Source: Fasciola hepatica (lineage: Eukaryota > Platyhelminthes > Trematoda > Plagiorchiida > Fasciolidae). From it: a DNA stretch of 64,000 bases. Shown here in pieces: positions 13,006 to 24,839 of the stretch. Both the position numbers and the translations under genes were made by a program. The notes under the pieces are model-generated. The model saw nothing but the letters and a program-made list of their open reading frames with translations. It was not told the DNA's origin and made no database searches. The stretch is from positions 9,503,501 to 9,567,500 of the forward strand of contig CANUEZ040000020.1 of the NCBI GenBank assembly GCA_948099385.1. The letters run 5' to 3'. Position 1 is the first letter of the stretch, and every line of letters begins with the position of its first letter.

Positions 13006-14330
13006 CAGGCATATGCTTGCAGGTTTTTCCTGCAAGTGCAGTGGGTGATCTTGTGGTGACCATCAATACTACAATTACGGATCAAAACAGAACAAAGAAA
13101 CGACTCCATTTCGAAAGCTGTAATGCCAGCTGTATAAATTCTGAAGATTCCAAGTCCAGCTAGTTTTATTTACGAGAAAATGATGTCAAATATTTGGTTC
13201 TAACTCAAACGGTGGGATGCAGGTGTTTGGAGAAAGACCCCATTCAAAGGCGTAAACTCAGGCTATTCTTTGAAAGCACTTGGCGACCTATCACCCGACC
13301 CAGACACTGAACCGACAACCTTATCCGAAAAAGGTAGACAAATCGAGCAGTTAATTTATTCATGATACAAAAAGGCGAAACTCGAGGGCGGGTAATTTAA
13401 CACTGTTTTCTGACCCTGATATTAATCGGGGTATTTCGTTTACTGGAAGCTAAAGAAACTCAGATAACATAAAGACAGGTTCAATTGTAGTCGGCCGGTA
13501 AATAACTGAAAGTTCAAACAAATCAAACTGTTAAAAGACAGGAGATAATGCGGTAAAACTGTCTGTACCATTGGTTGCACTCCTGATTAACGGATTGATA
13601 GGTACTGGGAAGTCATATACGAAGATTGAAATCGTTACCTCCTGGATCAGTTACCGGCATCGAACTGCAATAAGTACTGTTAGACACATATCTACTTCCG
13701 GTTTAAGTGACCTTGGAAAACGTACATCAAGCTGGAGCTGGTCAATACTGCAAAGAACTAATGTGTGTTAGCGCATGTTTTCCTGAACTTCTGACACTTC
13801 CGGTGTCGTAAACCTAACAATGAACCAGTGACCGAAGCACGTGGGCACAAAATCATTCACCAACTACATCCATGGATTTCTCAATAATCTCATAATGAAA
13901 TGAATATCATCTTATTATTTACCGTGACCCATTATATCGAATGACTAGTTGGTCTTAGCATCCAATTTTATCTACACAACTCCTCGCTGATTACCTGAAC
14001 AGTTGTTTTCGTAATATCCGACGTCTTCAAAGTATTGTGTAGTCAGGGGAAATGAGATTAAGTTTGCTTTTTATAGGAACCCCGACAAGGAGAAATAAAC
14101 ACTGAGGGGTGTTATACGCAACCTCACCCTGATATTGGGTTCTAGGTGCAAGCCTAGATTTCGCACAATAAAGTGCAACTAAAGCTGCAACACTGTGAAC
14201 AGGGTACGATGATGAATCGAACAGTCAAACGGGAATCTGTGCGCTTCAGGGTTTGATGTGAGCATCACCACAGTTAGCTCTTAATACATAGCTGGTCCAC
14301 CCCCTCCTTCGAAGATGAAACATTGCGCCC
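13006..14330. other. No gene recognised
   Basis: Possible degenerate repeats only. A Gly-rich GTGKS peptide near 13600 is discussed under rejected items. Confidence 0.5.
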
Positions 14331-14970
14331 GAGGACTACGGTCCAGTCGAGTTCTAACGATCGCAGATAAACGGTATCTGGTTGAACTCACGTTCCCACT
14401 TTGGGACACTGACTGAGGGCCGAGTTGTAATCGAATACCGAGAACAGATGCCTCAAGAACACATGAATAAAAAACGTTGATTGAAATCTGTAGATTTTGT
14501 TTGACTTGTCGGTGCTTTGGCACGGTATCAATTCTTGCTAAGCGAATCTGAATATAATTAACAGTGAAGAATTGGTCCTGTCAAACGTACGCGCATTATG
14601 AATTGCAGAAATTGCTCTCTTGTGGAGCGCTATCTCGGAGATGGACAGTTTTCATGACACTGATGCTGATAAGCTGTTCCACAAGACAGCAATTTCTGTA
14701 GTCCATTATGTGCGTACGTATGACAGGACCAATTCTTTCTTGTTAATGATATTCAGATTCGCTTAGCAAGAATTGATACCGTGCCAGAGCACCGACAAGT
14801 CAAAAGAAATCTACAGATTTCAATCAACGTTTGTTATTAATGTGTACATGAGGCATCCGTTTTCGGTATTCGATTGCAACGCAGCCCTCAATCGGTATCC
14901 TAAAATAGTGATAAAGGAAAGGCGGTGTCCGCAGATTCTAGCCATCACGACGAGACTGGACCTTGACGTG
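14331..14970. repeat. Large inverted repeat, about 295-bp arms
   Basis: Left arm about 14331-14626, right arm about 14678-14970, loop about 50 bp. Matching blocks in inverted order include ggaccaattctt, attcagattcgcttagcaag, gataccgtgcca and ctacagatttcaatcaacgt. Identity is high near the loop and decays outward. The outer part of the right arm runs directly into the leader region of the plus-strand RTE element and is partly matched at about 61700-61790, so one arm may belong to an RTE 5' region duplicated in inverted orientation. Confidence 0.8.
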
Positions 14971-14984
14971 GCGTGATGGCACGT

Positions 14985-15706
14985 TTGCCTCCATTACCCA
15001 TAGAGTTTTCAGAATGATTTCTTTAAAACGGAGATGCAATCCTTTCTGACAGGTCAATGGATAAAGGCCAGATGAAGTCCAGTCTCTGAACCAGGTCTTG
15101 GGCAGTATCTGGTTCTAACCACTACGACCCTGGAGAGGACAATCCAATGAATAAACTCGAAGAGAAACAGTTTACCAAGCAAAAAACCTCCACTAGATGG
15201 ACGTAGGAGTGAAGTACCTGGGGTTTCTCTCGATGGTGGAAGAAGTGATCGCACTTTATTAGGCAGCTATCGCCCACCTAAGCTGGGCAGCTCCCAGCCC
15301 AAAGGATGCTGCCCCCGTCCACGTTCCACTTGCTCCATTAGGTGCATGGGGCTAAGAAATGACTCCAAAAAGCGGATTGATAACAAAGCACCAGAGAAGA
15401 CAATACCGATCTCATGTGATAGATCAGATGAAGTTCCTTCACAGGTTCCTCGGTCACTTTAGCCTGCTGGGTTAACACCTCGGTGCTTGGTGGGTCAAAC
15501 TTTTGAGTCAAAGGCTCTGGTTAGGGTTCCTAAAGAAAAACTCCTTCTGTGGTATAGGTAGCCACGAAGTATGATTTGTCCACAAATCTCCAACGGATCC
15601 CCGGGAAACTTTTCTTATTGCTCTGCTCTTCATCCAACACTTTTCAATTCTAAGTGGGTAAGAGAAGACACAATGAATCGAGACCGAGAACTTTTAGCTC
15701 TTCGTA
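14985..15706 (+). mobile_element. RTE element, 5' leader region
   Basis: Non-coding leader of the plus-strand RTE copy whose endonuclease follows. About 14985-15250 is homologous to 61765-62030: both contain ctgaaccaggtcttgggca, the ggagaggac block and ggtttctctcgac in the same order and orientation. 15255-15700 shows a decayed plus-strand reading frame with frameshifts that probably corresponds to the N-terminus before the endonuclease. The 5' boundary is uncertain because the inverted repeat adjoins it. Confidence 0.6.
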
Positions 15707-16842
15707 ATGGAAATAAACGGTGTGTTGGATAAGCTTTTGTTTTATTACATCAGTGGTGTTCCTGATTGGTTAGATGGAGACTTTTGTTCAACACATTATG
15801 AATCGAGCAATCTGATTGGTACAAGCGGGCTTATAAACCACCGAAAAATTAGCAGTGATTGGGATTTCCTTGTTGGACGCTGTAACAGTACACTGATTGG
15901 TTTTCCCAAAGAACTGACTTTTGACAACCTAGAGAAGGGCAAACTAGGGAATCGATTTTCAGACCTGAGCATTTCTCACACTTTGCTGCTTTCGAAGTCC
16001 GCACAATACCAAATGCGGCAACAGGCTGCCCTAGCTAGAACTCTTGAAACCCACAAAATAGATGCTTGTTGTGTCTTCGAAACTTGCATAGAAAACCCAG
16101 CTTCAGTGTTAACATTTCGGTCCACAGATACAAACACAGCTTCTCGTTTGACTCTTCGCGAGTCGGGCGGTCCCGTGTCTAGTGCTTGTGGTCGGGCTGG
16201 AGTTGGCATCGCTCTGAGCATGAAAGCTGAGCTTGGACTGTCCGACTGGATCCCAGTCAGTGGTCATCTGCATGCGGTTCGGGTGAACGGTTTTGTGCAT
16301 GTAAACAGCACCAGACTGAAGCGTCGATACCCGTTTGTCGTTTCTGTGTATGGTCCAACTGATTGCGTCTCTCCTGAAGCTGGAGACGAATCTTAAAATG
16401 ATTTGTCTCAACTGCTCCGCAGCTTGCGCTCTACGAACATAATGGCTGCTGCTGGTGAATTCAGTGCTCAAGCTGGAAGCCTTAAAGAGACGGAAAGAAA
16501 TATAGGAGGCCAATTTGTTATTCCAGTCGCTAAAACCGACAACGGTGACGGGCTTATCCAACTATGTTCCCACCATGGACTGTTCAAAACGAGCACACAT
16601 TTATCGCACAAAAAGAGACACCGACTAACCTGGCGACTTCCTACGTCTTTCAGACCTACCATACTGTTATCGGCCAACGCTGGTGCGGTCGATCATTTTG
16701 GTATACGTCTGTAGACACTGATCACGCTGTTGTCTGCGCACGCTTCAGTCTACGTCTCGTTCGTGGCCGAAACAACGCCAATACCAACTGCCTCCGCAGC
16801 TGATACTGGACAGTGACCATCAGCTTTCCAATCAGAAATACC
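15707..16842 (+). mobile_element. RTE non-LTR retrotransposon, 5' half (AP endonuclease), interrupted
   Basis: Encodes an apurinic-type endonuclease of RTE-clade elements. A continuous frame runs to a stop at 16394-16396, with typical blocks HKIDACCVFETC (catalytic Glu), GRAGVGIALSMKAE and FVVSVYGPTDC. After frameshifts the domain continues through HKKRHRLTWRLPTS (about 16600) and DTDHAVVCARFSLRLV (about 16715-16765; the His of S/T-D-H is a catalytic residue). It then runs into LILDSDHQLSNQKY at about 16840, where coding similarity stops abruptly. The RT half resumes at about 19722. The copy carries frameshifts and is inactive. Confidence 0.85.
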
Positions 16843-19720
16843 TAGTTTACTTTAGTTTATTCAGTCATTAACCTCGCACTCCTATGCTCTGGTTTCGGTT
16901 GCTACCTTCTAGCATCGTCCAGTAAAGCGCGAAAAGAATAGAAGCATAGTGATAAACATCCAAAAAGTCAAAGTATCAAGGGGAAATCAAGACAACAAGT
17001 AAAAAGCTCGAATGCAACCATGCCACTGACCGTGACACCTAGCCATATCACTTGATGTCTCCAACCATTTAGCAGGCGGATCATGTGGACCCCAACCTGG
17101 AAGTCTAACAAGCCATACTCGGCAAAGTCCACTGGTCAAGGTTTCCGTACCTTTTTGCCATGTCATGGACTGACCATTTCGACCTACCTTCCAATCACAA
17201 CCTGCCTCAGAGAACAGAGTACACCGAGGAAGTTTATCTGTGGGCATGCGTAACACTTGTCCCAACCACCTTAACCTACTTATATTCAGCATTTGATCCA
17301 GAGACTGATATCTGTTTCCCAACACCTTACGCCGAACCTCAGCATTGCTGATACCGTGTTCCCACCATACTCGGGAAATGCTACGGAGACATCGGTGCTC
17401 GAACACCGACAATCTTCGCCTATCTTCTACCCTCAACAGCCATGTTTCTGAACGGTATACAAGAAGGGACCTTACCACCGCAATGTACACTGTGTCCTAA
17501 CAGGCAAATGGATGTCACGCGGATGCCATAGATGACGGAGGTTGGCAAAAGCCAAACGCGCCTTCTGTATACGCAATGACACTTCATCCGTTATCTGTTC
17601 GCCTGGTGAGATGTAACTGACCAGATAACAAAATTTATCCACTTCAACTACAGTTTCCCCTGCCAAGAAGAGGTTTGGTGTTGAGTCAACCCAGTCCTGC
17701 AGTAGCACTTTTCACTTTGAACGTGCAAACACCTCCCGAACATTCCTACATTGTTGTTAAGGCTATCTAAAATAGCTTGCAACTTACCTGGATCTTCACT
17801 CAAAAGAACAATATCGTCCGCATATTCCAAGTCAGACAGTTTACTGTCTGAGCAAAGATCGACACCGCTATTCTCACACGAGGATAGGGCTATCTCAAGA
17901 ATCAATTCAACTACAAAAATGAAGAGGAAGGGTGAAGGAGGCCAACCCTGACGAATACCACTTTCGTTGGTGATCTCGAGGGAAAGATCGCCGTAAGCAC
18001 GAACTCGGCTTCGGCTGTTCGCATACAAACACTGGAAAAGAGAAATAAACTTCTCTGGCACACTCTTCAATGAGGCAGCACCAGAGGACTGTGCGGTTGA
18101 CTGAGTCAAACGCCGCTTTCAGATCAGCAAAAACAGAGAGTTTGGGCCTATGAAAGATGTGTCTATGCTCTAAGGTTTGCCGAAGAGGGAAAATGTGGTC
18201 GATACAGCCACGACCTGGTCTGAAACCGGCTTGATTTTCACGCATACACATTTCTCGGACACTGGGGAATCGGTGGAGAATAAGACCAGTGAGCAATCTG
18301 GATGCGATGCTTACCAAGCTAATTCCTCTGTGGTTTTCACAAGAGGACCTGTCACATTTCTTGATAATCGGCGCAATCACCAATTCACACCATTCCTTTG
18401 GAACCTGCTCACTATCCCAAATAATACGGAGGAGTTTTGTTAACTCCGAAACCAAAGCTTCAACTCCATCCCTGAAAGAAGATGGAGACAACTCATCTGG
18501 TCTAGCTGCTCTATACCTTTTCAAGTAACCTATCTCCCGCATAATCTCCATCTCTGATGCAGGACTGATATCTACCTGCATTGTTTCACTGGCAGGTATA
18601 TTTGGAAGGTCCACTGTATAATTGGACCCACTGAATTGTTCCCTAAAGTGCTCCGCCCAACTCTCCAGACGACATCCCTGAGAGTGAATCCGTCGGCCGT
18701 TGGATTCCCTAATTAACTCACTTACACCAGACTTCCATGGACCGGTGCCTGTAATCAAACGGAAAAGGTTGCGAGCATTGGCGATGGACGCAGCCTTTTC
18801 CACTTCCTTACATTTCGCAATCCACCACTGCTCCCAGTCAGTTTCCGTCTCAGGGATTTACGCACTTCATTGAACGTGGCATCCGGAGGGACGGATCTGC
18901 GAGCGTCCAACAGAACAACTGATGTCGAAGATATCCATTGTTTGTGGGACCGACTTGAACCAGAGCCCTCTGTGGTATTCAGAGGCATAAAAAGCTTCCT
19001 TGATCTTTTGTCAGCGTTCATTTGGGTCCTGAACATCTGGCTGCATCGATAACTGCGTAGAAAGCTCCATCTGGAAACGGTGTCCCTGGTTATTGTCTAA
19101 AAGCAACTGTGCGGGACAAGTGGCATTTACTTTGGTGCGACGACGGACGAGACGTAAACGGAAGCGAGCACGTACCAAGGCGTGATCTGACTCCACGGGC
19201 AAAGACCAAAATGAACGACAATCTTCGATTGGTCCACGTCAATGGTGAAAAATCACAATATGATCGTTGTTGTCAGTGCGGTCGGCAGGGATAGAAAATG
19301 GGCTTCCAAGGTGCCTTTCTGAATCTCCCAAACGGTTAACTTGGGCTTTCAAGTCCCCAGCAATGACCACTGCGCCCACTGAACACGCGCTTCGAAGTAG
19401 CTGAGACAAATTCTAATAGAATTCGTCCTTGGCCTCAGAGGAGCTGCAGTCAGTCGGCCCATACACAGACACGACGAACAAACATCGGCGCTTCAGTTTG
19501 TTGATGTTGACACGAACAGAACCGTCCAACCGAACTGCACACAAACGACTGCCGACTGCAATCCAGTCTAGCAGAGCACGCTCAGCTTTCATGCCCAAAA
19601 CAATCCTAAAGCCAGCCTGACCACGAGGTCTAGACACCGAATCACCCGACACTCGAAGAGTTAAGTGAGAGACTGAGGTTTTATCTGGGGTGCGAAGAGT
19701 TATCACAGAAGTGGGATCTT
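16843..19720 (-). mobile_element. RTE retrotransposon copy inserted into the plus-strand RTE
   Basis: Reading the minus strand from 19720 to 16843: a 5'-truncated endonuclease (starts near SVITLRTPD; AGDLKAQVN about 19350; SDHALVRARFRLRLV about 19150, with an internal deletion before it), linker, then reverse transcriptase. The RT has PKEWCELVIAPIIKKC, NQAGFRPGRGCIDHIF, LKAAFDSVNR and the catalytic LEYADDIVLL (YADD at 17824-17813). C-terminal blocks RCLRSISRVWWEHGISNAEV and LRWLGQVLRMP follow. At least four frameshifts (about 18780, 18070, 17700, 17490) make it inactive. The 3' end, after about 140 nt of UTR, is the A-rich aactaaagtaaacta at 16843. Confidence 0.88.
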
Positions 19721-19721
19721 A

Positions 19722-21877
19722 AAGAGCAATGAACAGCGATCAAGCAGGTTCTACTTGCGGCTGCTGATGCTACCCAAGGTCCAACAACCAGACCCACACA
19801 GAAACAATGGATATCTGCATTCTCAGTTGCACTGTTAGATGTGCGCACATAGATTCTTCTGGATTCCGGATACTATGAGGCACGGAGATGCCTTGGACGT
19901 CAACCGATTCGGAGCTTGAGAAACGACCTTCAGCAGTGATGGACTGCGAAGTGTCGGGAGATGGAAAAAGCTGCGGCGATCGCCGTAACCTTTTCCATCT
20001 AATTGGAAGTAACGGTGCACGTAAACCAGGCGTTAGTGAACTGATCAAAGAGGCGAAGGACTCACTGAAACAAACTCAGGAGCGTCGTCTAATTCGCCGG
20101 GCGGAGCATTTCGAGAATCAATTTATTTGGCCTTTATCCTTGCTAAGTTGCTCCATAGCTCCAGCTCTGATTGTAGATAGCGGGCCTCCGTCAGAAGTGG
20201 AGGGTTTCCGTGAGATGGGCTATATTAAACGACGTAAGATTGCTGAACCGGATGAATGGCCTCTATCTGTTTCCAAAGACGGTGGCTCAACATCTTGACA
20301 AGAGTTGACAAGACTCGGTTTAATATGGGAGATGGAACAGGTTCCAAAGAGTTGGTGTGAATCGGTGATCGAGTCGATCTATAAGAAAGGTGACAGGCCC
20401 TTCTGTGAAAACCACAGGGTAATAAGTCTGGTTAACATCCCACCCAAACTGCTTGCTGGTATTATTCTCCACCGCTTACCTAACGATCGCGAACAGTGCT
20501 CGTACTAGAATCAAGTTTGACCTGGTCGAGGTTGTATTGATCACGTCTTCACTCTTCGACGTATTTTAGAACATAGGCACACTTTGCGAAGGCCCACTAT
20601 CTCCGCTGTTTTCGTTCTTAAGGAGACCTTCGACTCAGTCGACCGCACAATTCTCTGACTCTACCTCTTGTTGAAGGGTGTACCGGAGAAATTCATTTTC
20701 ATCATAAAGTCCCTGTACATGAACAGCCGAAGCCGAGTTCAGGCTTACGGTAATCTTTCACCCGAGTTCATCACTAAAAGTGGAGCACTTCAGGATTATC
20801 CCCTCTCGCCATTCCTCTTTAGTTTTGTGGTTGATGTGGTCCTAGAGACCGCGCTTTTGTCAGGTGATGATAGTAGCTTTGAAATTTTACGGGGGGGGGG
20901 GAATTGTCAAACCTTGAATATGCGGACGAAATAGTTCTTCTCAATGAAGATCAAGGTAAGTTGCAAGCTCTTCTATACAGCTTGACGGACTGCATAGCAA
21001 CTTTTGGTGTGTATTTTGCGCCTTCAAATTGCAAAATGATATTGCAAGACTGGGTTGGCCAAGCGCCAAACCTTTCAATATTTGGGGAGATTAAATATTA
21101 GACAGACATGTTCTGCTCTCTGGGCAGCTGCATTTCACTCGAAGGTCGGATGAGGTGTCTTTGCGTATACAAAAGGCTTGTTCGACTTTTATCAACCTGA
21201 GTCATCTGTGGCTTCGACATGACATCCGTCTATCTATCAATGGTTGAGTCACCTCTGCAACAGTCACGTCAGTGCTTCTGTATGGATCGGAGACATGGCC
21301 ACTGTGGGCGGAGAATATATGAGGATCGTCCGTATTTGAACACCGATGTCTTCGTAGCACCACTCGAATCTGGCGGGAACACTGTGTGGTCCGGCGAAGG
21401 GTCCTGGGTTCAAGGATATGCTTATTAGATGAAACACTTAAGCTCACCAGGCTAAGACGGTTGAGACATGTGTTACGCATGTCCCCAGGCAGGATTCCTC
21501 GGCGTGCTATGTTTTCTGAGGCGGTTGGAAGATGCGTAAGGGTGGTCAGTCCATGACATGGAAAGAAGGTATGAAAGGCCTATCCAGTGGACTCGGCCTT
21601 GTAGGGCGTGTCAGACTTCGTGGGTGGGGTCGAAGAGACCCTGCCACTCAGTGGTTATGTACGTTAGGGGATACGGCTAGATGTCGAGATCAGTAGTGCT
21701 CTTTTATCCATAAACTTTCTTTATCCACTTGATACCGATCTTTGCAGTTCTCCTCTCAATCCTTTCATACTCTTTTCTTCTTCATTATTCCTTTTGAGGT
21801 TGTCGCTTGGAAATAGCAACTAAAGCCACCGTACCCAGTGCATGGTTAATGGCTGTTTTCGAACTGAACTGAACTGA
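19722..21877 (+). mobile_element. RTE retrotransposon, 3' half (reverse transcriptase) of the split copy
   Basis: Resumes the element broken at 16842. From 19723 it reads (with stops) EQ-TAIKQVLLAAADATQG, then NLFHLIGSNGARKPGVSEL and QVPKSWCESVIESIYKKGDR. The RT palm follows with VPEKFIFIIKSLYMNSRSR and LEYADEIVLLNED (about 20905-20945), where the usual YADD is YADE. Decayed C-terminal sequence runs to about 21690. The 3' end is a tandem of ACTGA units (tcgaactgaactgaactga) at about 21859-21877, the short-repeat tail typical of RTE elements. A run of 10-12 G at about 20890 interrupts the frame before the catalytic box. Confidence 0.87.
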
Positions 21878-22194
21878 CGCATATTCTGGATGGCAGGAAT
21901 GGCTGTCTTGTGGAACACATTTTCAACAAAAATGTCGTGGAAACGGCCCATCCCCGAGAAAGATTTTACATGTTTCTTGCTTACAGCTGTACTAATAAGT
22001 GTCGTTAATTTTCATTGTTCATCACACATAAGACAGCCAAACATAATATCGTTCGTAATCTGTCTTGGATGGAAATGCATCCATTGGCAGGGGGATTTGT
22101 TTCTGAACTAGAAACAGAGAAGAAATGTTTTGTTATCTCCTATTTATTTACTTCTTTCTGTTAGATGATAATAGTACACCAGTTCAAAAAAGTG

Positions 22195-22320
22195 GTCACG
22201 GCCAACTGGACGCCGCCACTTGGTGGAGTGACTGGCAGTGGCAGCGCAAGGGCTCGGACCCCCGGAACAGAACTGCATCGTGATGACCGGTTGACCACCA
22301 CCGGCTTTCTGAAAGCGTGG
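22195..22320 (-). mobile_element. tRNA-derived SINE, family B
   Basis: Minus strand: GGTGGTCAACCGGTCATCAC (A-box-like), GGGTCCGAGCCCTTGCGCTG (B box), then CCAGTCACTCCACC and GTTGGCCGTGACCAC. Parallels 9340-9490. Confidence 0.55.
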
Positions 22321-23490
22321 TAAGCTTTTTACAGAACGGTTAGTTTGCAGCTAGCTGGACGGAAAACAAGTGAATATAAACGGGGCCCATACGCGAACAT
22401 GATTGATCTTCAAGATAATTTCAGTGATCCTCCAAAGATTTCCATACTTAAACATAATCAACTCGGTTCTGCTTTATCGTTATAAATAGCCTACGAAGCA
22501 GTTCATGCCAGACTTTCAACATCGATAAAAACCTACAAGTGATGTGCACACCAAACGGTTATAATTGACTCAGTTCATTCATTTTATCACAGCCATGCAA
22601 ATAGAAGTCGTAAAAGTATCTAACTCATCGCTTGAGTACAAAACGAAATTCTGAGGATGTTTGGTACTACTAACTTTTGAGAAAAACAAACAAATGACGA
22701 AGTGCTGATGCAGTAGAATGGATAATCAGAACTGACATCACGTAGTTCTCCACTCACATTCGCAATGTCATTATTGCGCTTGCTTCCGGCGGAATTCCCC
22801 CTTCCGAGCACGCATGGAATGGGACGAGAACTGGTCCCTCGTTCGAAGTGATTTTGTTCACGTTAGTAAAAGAGTAAGCGGGATGGTGCACGTATTCGGT
22901 TGTGGTAAGCATAAGTATGACTCAAGAAAGGTCCGACTGCACCACAGTTCCAGTGACCACGTGATCGCTTGAAACACAAACACAAGAGGATGCACCGAGT
23001 CGTACGTGTAGAGATGGGTAAGTGCGTGCGTGTATTCAGTGTTGGATCCACCTCGCACAGATGCCTGAAGGCATGCCCTGGAAAATGTATACTACCTTTT
23101 GTTTTTCGCCTTATGGAGTATATTGTGCTCCTTTTAGGATCTGCTTTCATCTGATACATTTCCGTGGTTCAATGAACTGGGAGAATATTCAGCTCCCAGC
23201 GGTTGCATTTATGGAATTTATACCTAATAATGACCAAACATGCAGCTTTATTGCCCAACTCATGGTCGAAAGTTCATTGAAGCTACTTCATCGAGTGACT
23301 CAGCCGTCATCAACAGTGCGGAATCACAAGTGAAACCCCAGCAGATACCAAGAACTTAGCTCACGTCGACACTAAACGATTCAGCGCACATCACTGAATT
23401 TGCCTGCGAAACACTAGCCATTTTAGTACATGCTCAAGCATGTGTGCAGTGGAAGGACTACACTCAATAGCTTCATAGGCTCATTGCACG

Positions 23491-23680
23491 ATTAGGGATA
23501 ACCAGAAACCCGACCGTGACAGTGAGTGACAAAGATCCATACAGGGTCCCAACAGAGCAGCTGCAGTAACGAGCCGGATGACAACGGATTACCGTCTACT
23601 ACCAAAGTGACCGGGATTGGAACGCCCGACCTTCGAGGTGACAAGCAAACGCCATAAGTCACTCGATCACCCTTAAGCAG
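23491..23680 (-). mobile_element. tRNA-derived SINE, family A
   Basis: Minus-strand copy with head (GATCGAGTGACTTATGGCG; B box GCGTTCCAATCCC), body (GGTCACTTTGGTAGTAGACG) and 3' end GGTTTCTGGTTATCCCTAAT at 23491. This end defines the family terminus. Confidence 0.75.
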
Positions 23681-24200
23681 ACCAACTGCTACGGTACACG
23701 TGCTCAAATTATGGTCCTTAGTGTGTGACAAACGCACTGGAGGGTAGGATTGTACGCTAGTAATTGATTATTATGTCACAAACTCGGAATAGTAGAGTAC
23801 AATAAATACGTAGCATATCAGCACCATAAAGATGAATTGGCAATCAGGAGCATAAGAATGGTATCACGCAACGACGTGAGTAACGAACAGGTCAGCAATA
23901 GCTCAGACACCGAAACAAGAAAAAGGATGGAATGATTATATGCAACTAGCATACTTACATTAGTGGAAATAGATTCCCGAAAATACACCAACCGATTCGC
24001 GGTTACTACCGCTTCTCAAAGGCGTATCCGGTAGGTCTTTATCCACCTATTCAAATACGCGTAAGCTCCTGAATATTTGTGCATATCAAACTCATGCGTG
24101 TGAGTCAATGCTTCTATAAAATAAGGAGTCTAAACTGTAACTCCCTAATCGTTAAAAATGGGTCAGTGAAGCCGAGCTCTAAAACAACGACAGCAAACTG

Positions 24201-24202
<2 letters not shown>

Positions 24203-24267
<65 letters not shown>
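24203..24267. repeat. (AT)n microsatellite
   Basis: About 32 uninterrupted AT units after aactgtc. Confidence 0.95.
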
Positions 24268-24269
<2 letters not shown>

Positions 24270-24415
24270 CCTTCTGGTTTTTCACCGTACACTTCTTCGT
24301 GTTTTCCGGGTGTCATTTTTGAGTTTATGGCATACGGAAGTCTAAAAATCAGTACAGCTTTCGCGCCACCGATTTCTATTCTGAGCCAGGTCTCTCAACG
24401 TCGTTAACCAACACC

Positions 24416-24839
24416 AATCCTCAGCCCTTGGGCCCAAACTGGGAAGTACCGGCCGAAGCCAACGCTGATGCTACCTTGGTAAAGTTTTATTGTTTAGTAA
24501 CACGGCGTAGTCGAAATCGTTGGTAGGTCTTCGACGTTTCGGCCACCACGGGTAACCTTTTTCAAGTCTGGTTTTACAACCGAATGAAACTGGCTTCTTT
24601 ACACCTCTACGCCAAGCCGTTGTCTGACTGTCGCGTCGCTTCCTCTAGCCTTGTCCAGCACATGCGAATAGAGCACGGGAAGGAAGACGATAAGCAGCCA
24701 TATGCAAAATATGTTCGAGCCACCAGCGACGGCGTTGAGCGATCACTTCAGTCAGAGGGCGACTATCTGTTCCAAACACACGGCGGCGCACCTCATCAAT
24801 ACTCACTTGACGTTCTCATCAGAAACGGGAAATGCTTCG
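24416..24839. other. Repeat-like region flanking the RTE fragment
   Basis: Holds cgacgtttcggccaccacgg at about 24529 followed by a tttttcaag block, wording often seen at retroelement ends. It also holds a plus-strand open stretch (SSSLVQHMRIEHGKED) that recalls the zinc-finger-like His-Met-Arg-Ile segment of some LINE proteins. Neither is enough for a family call. Confidence 0.25.

Noticed and set aside
13571..13771. Plus-strand frame with LIGTGKS resembling a Walker A motif
   Set aside because: The motif is isolated in a 66-codon frame without a Walker B segment, splice-linked exon or upstream support; likely chance.
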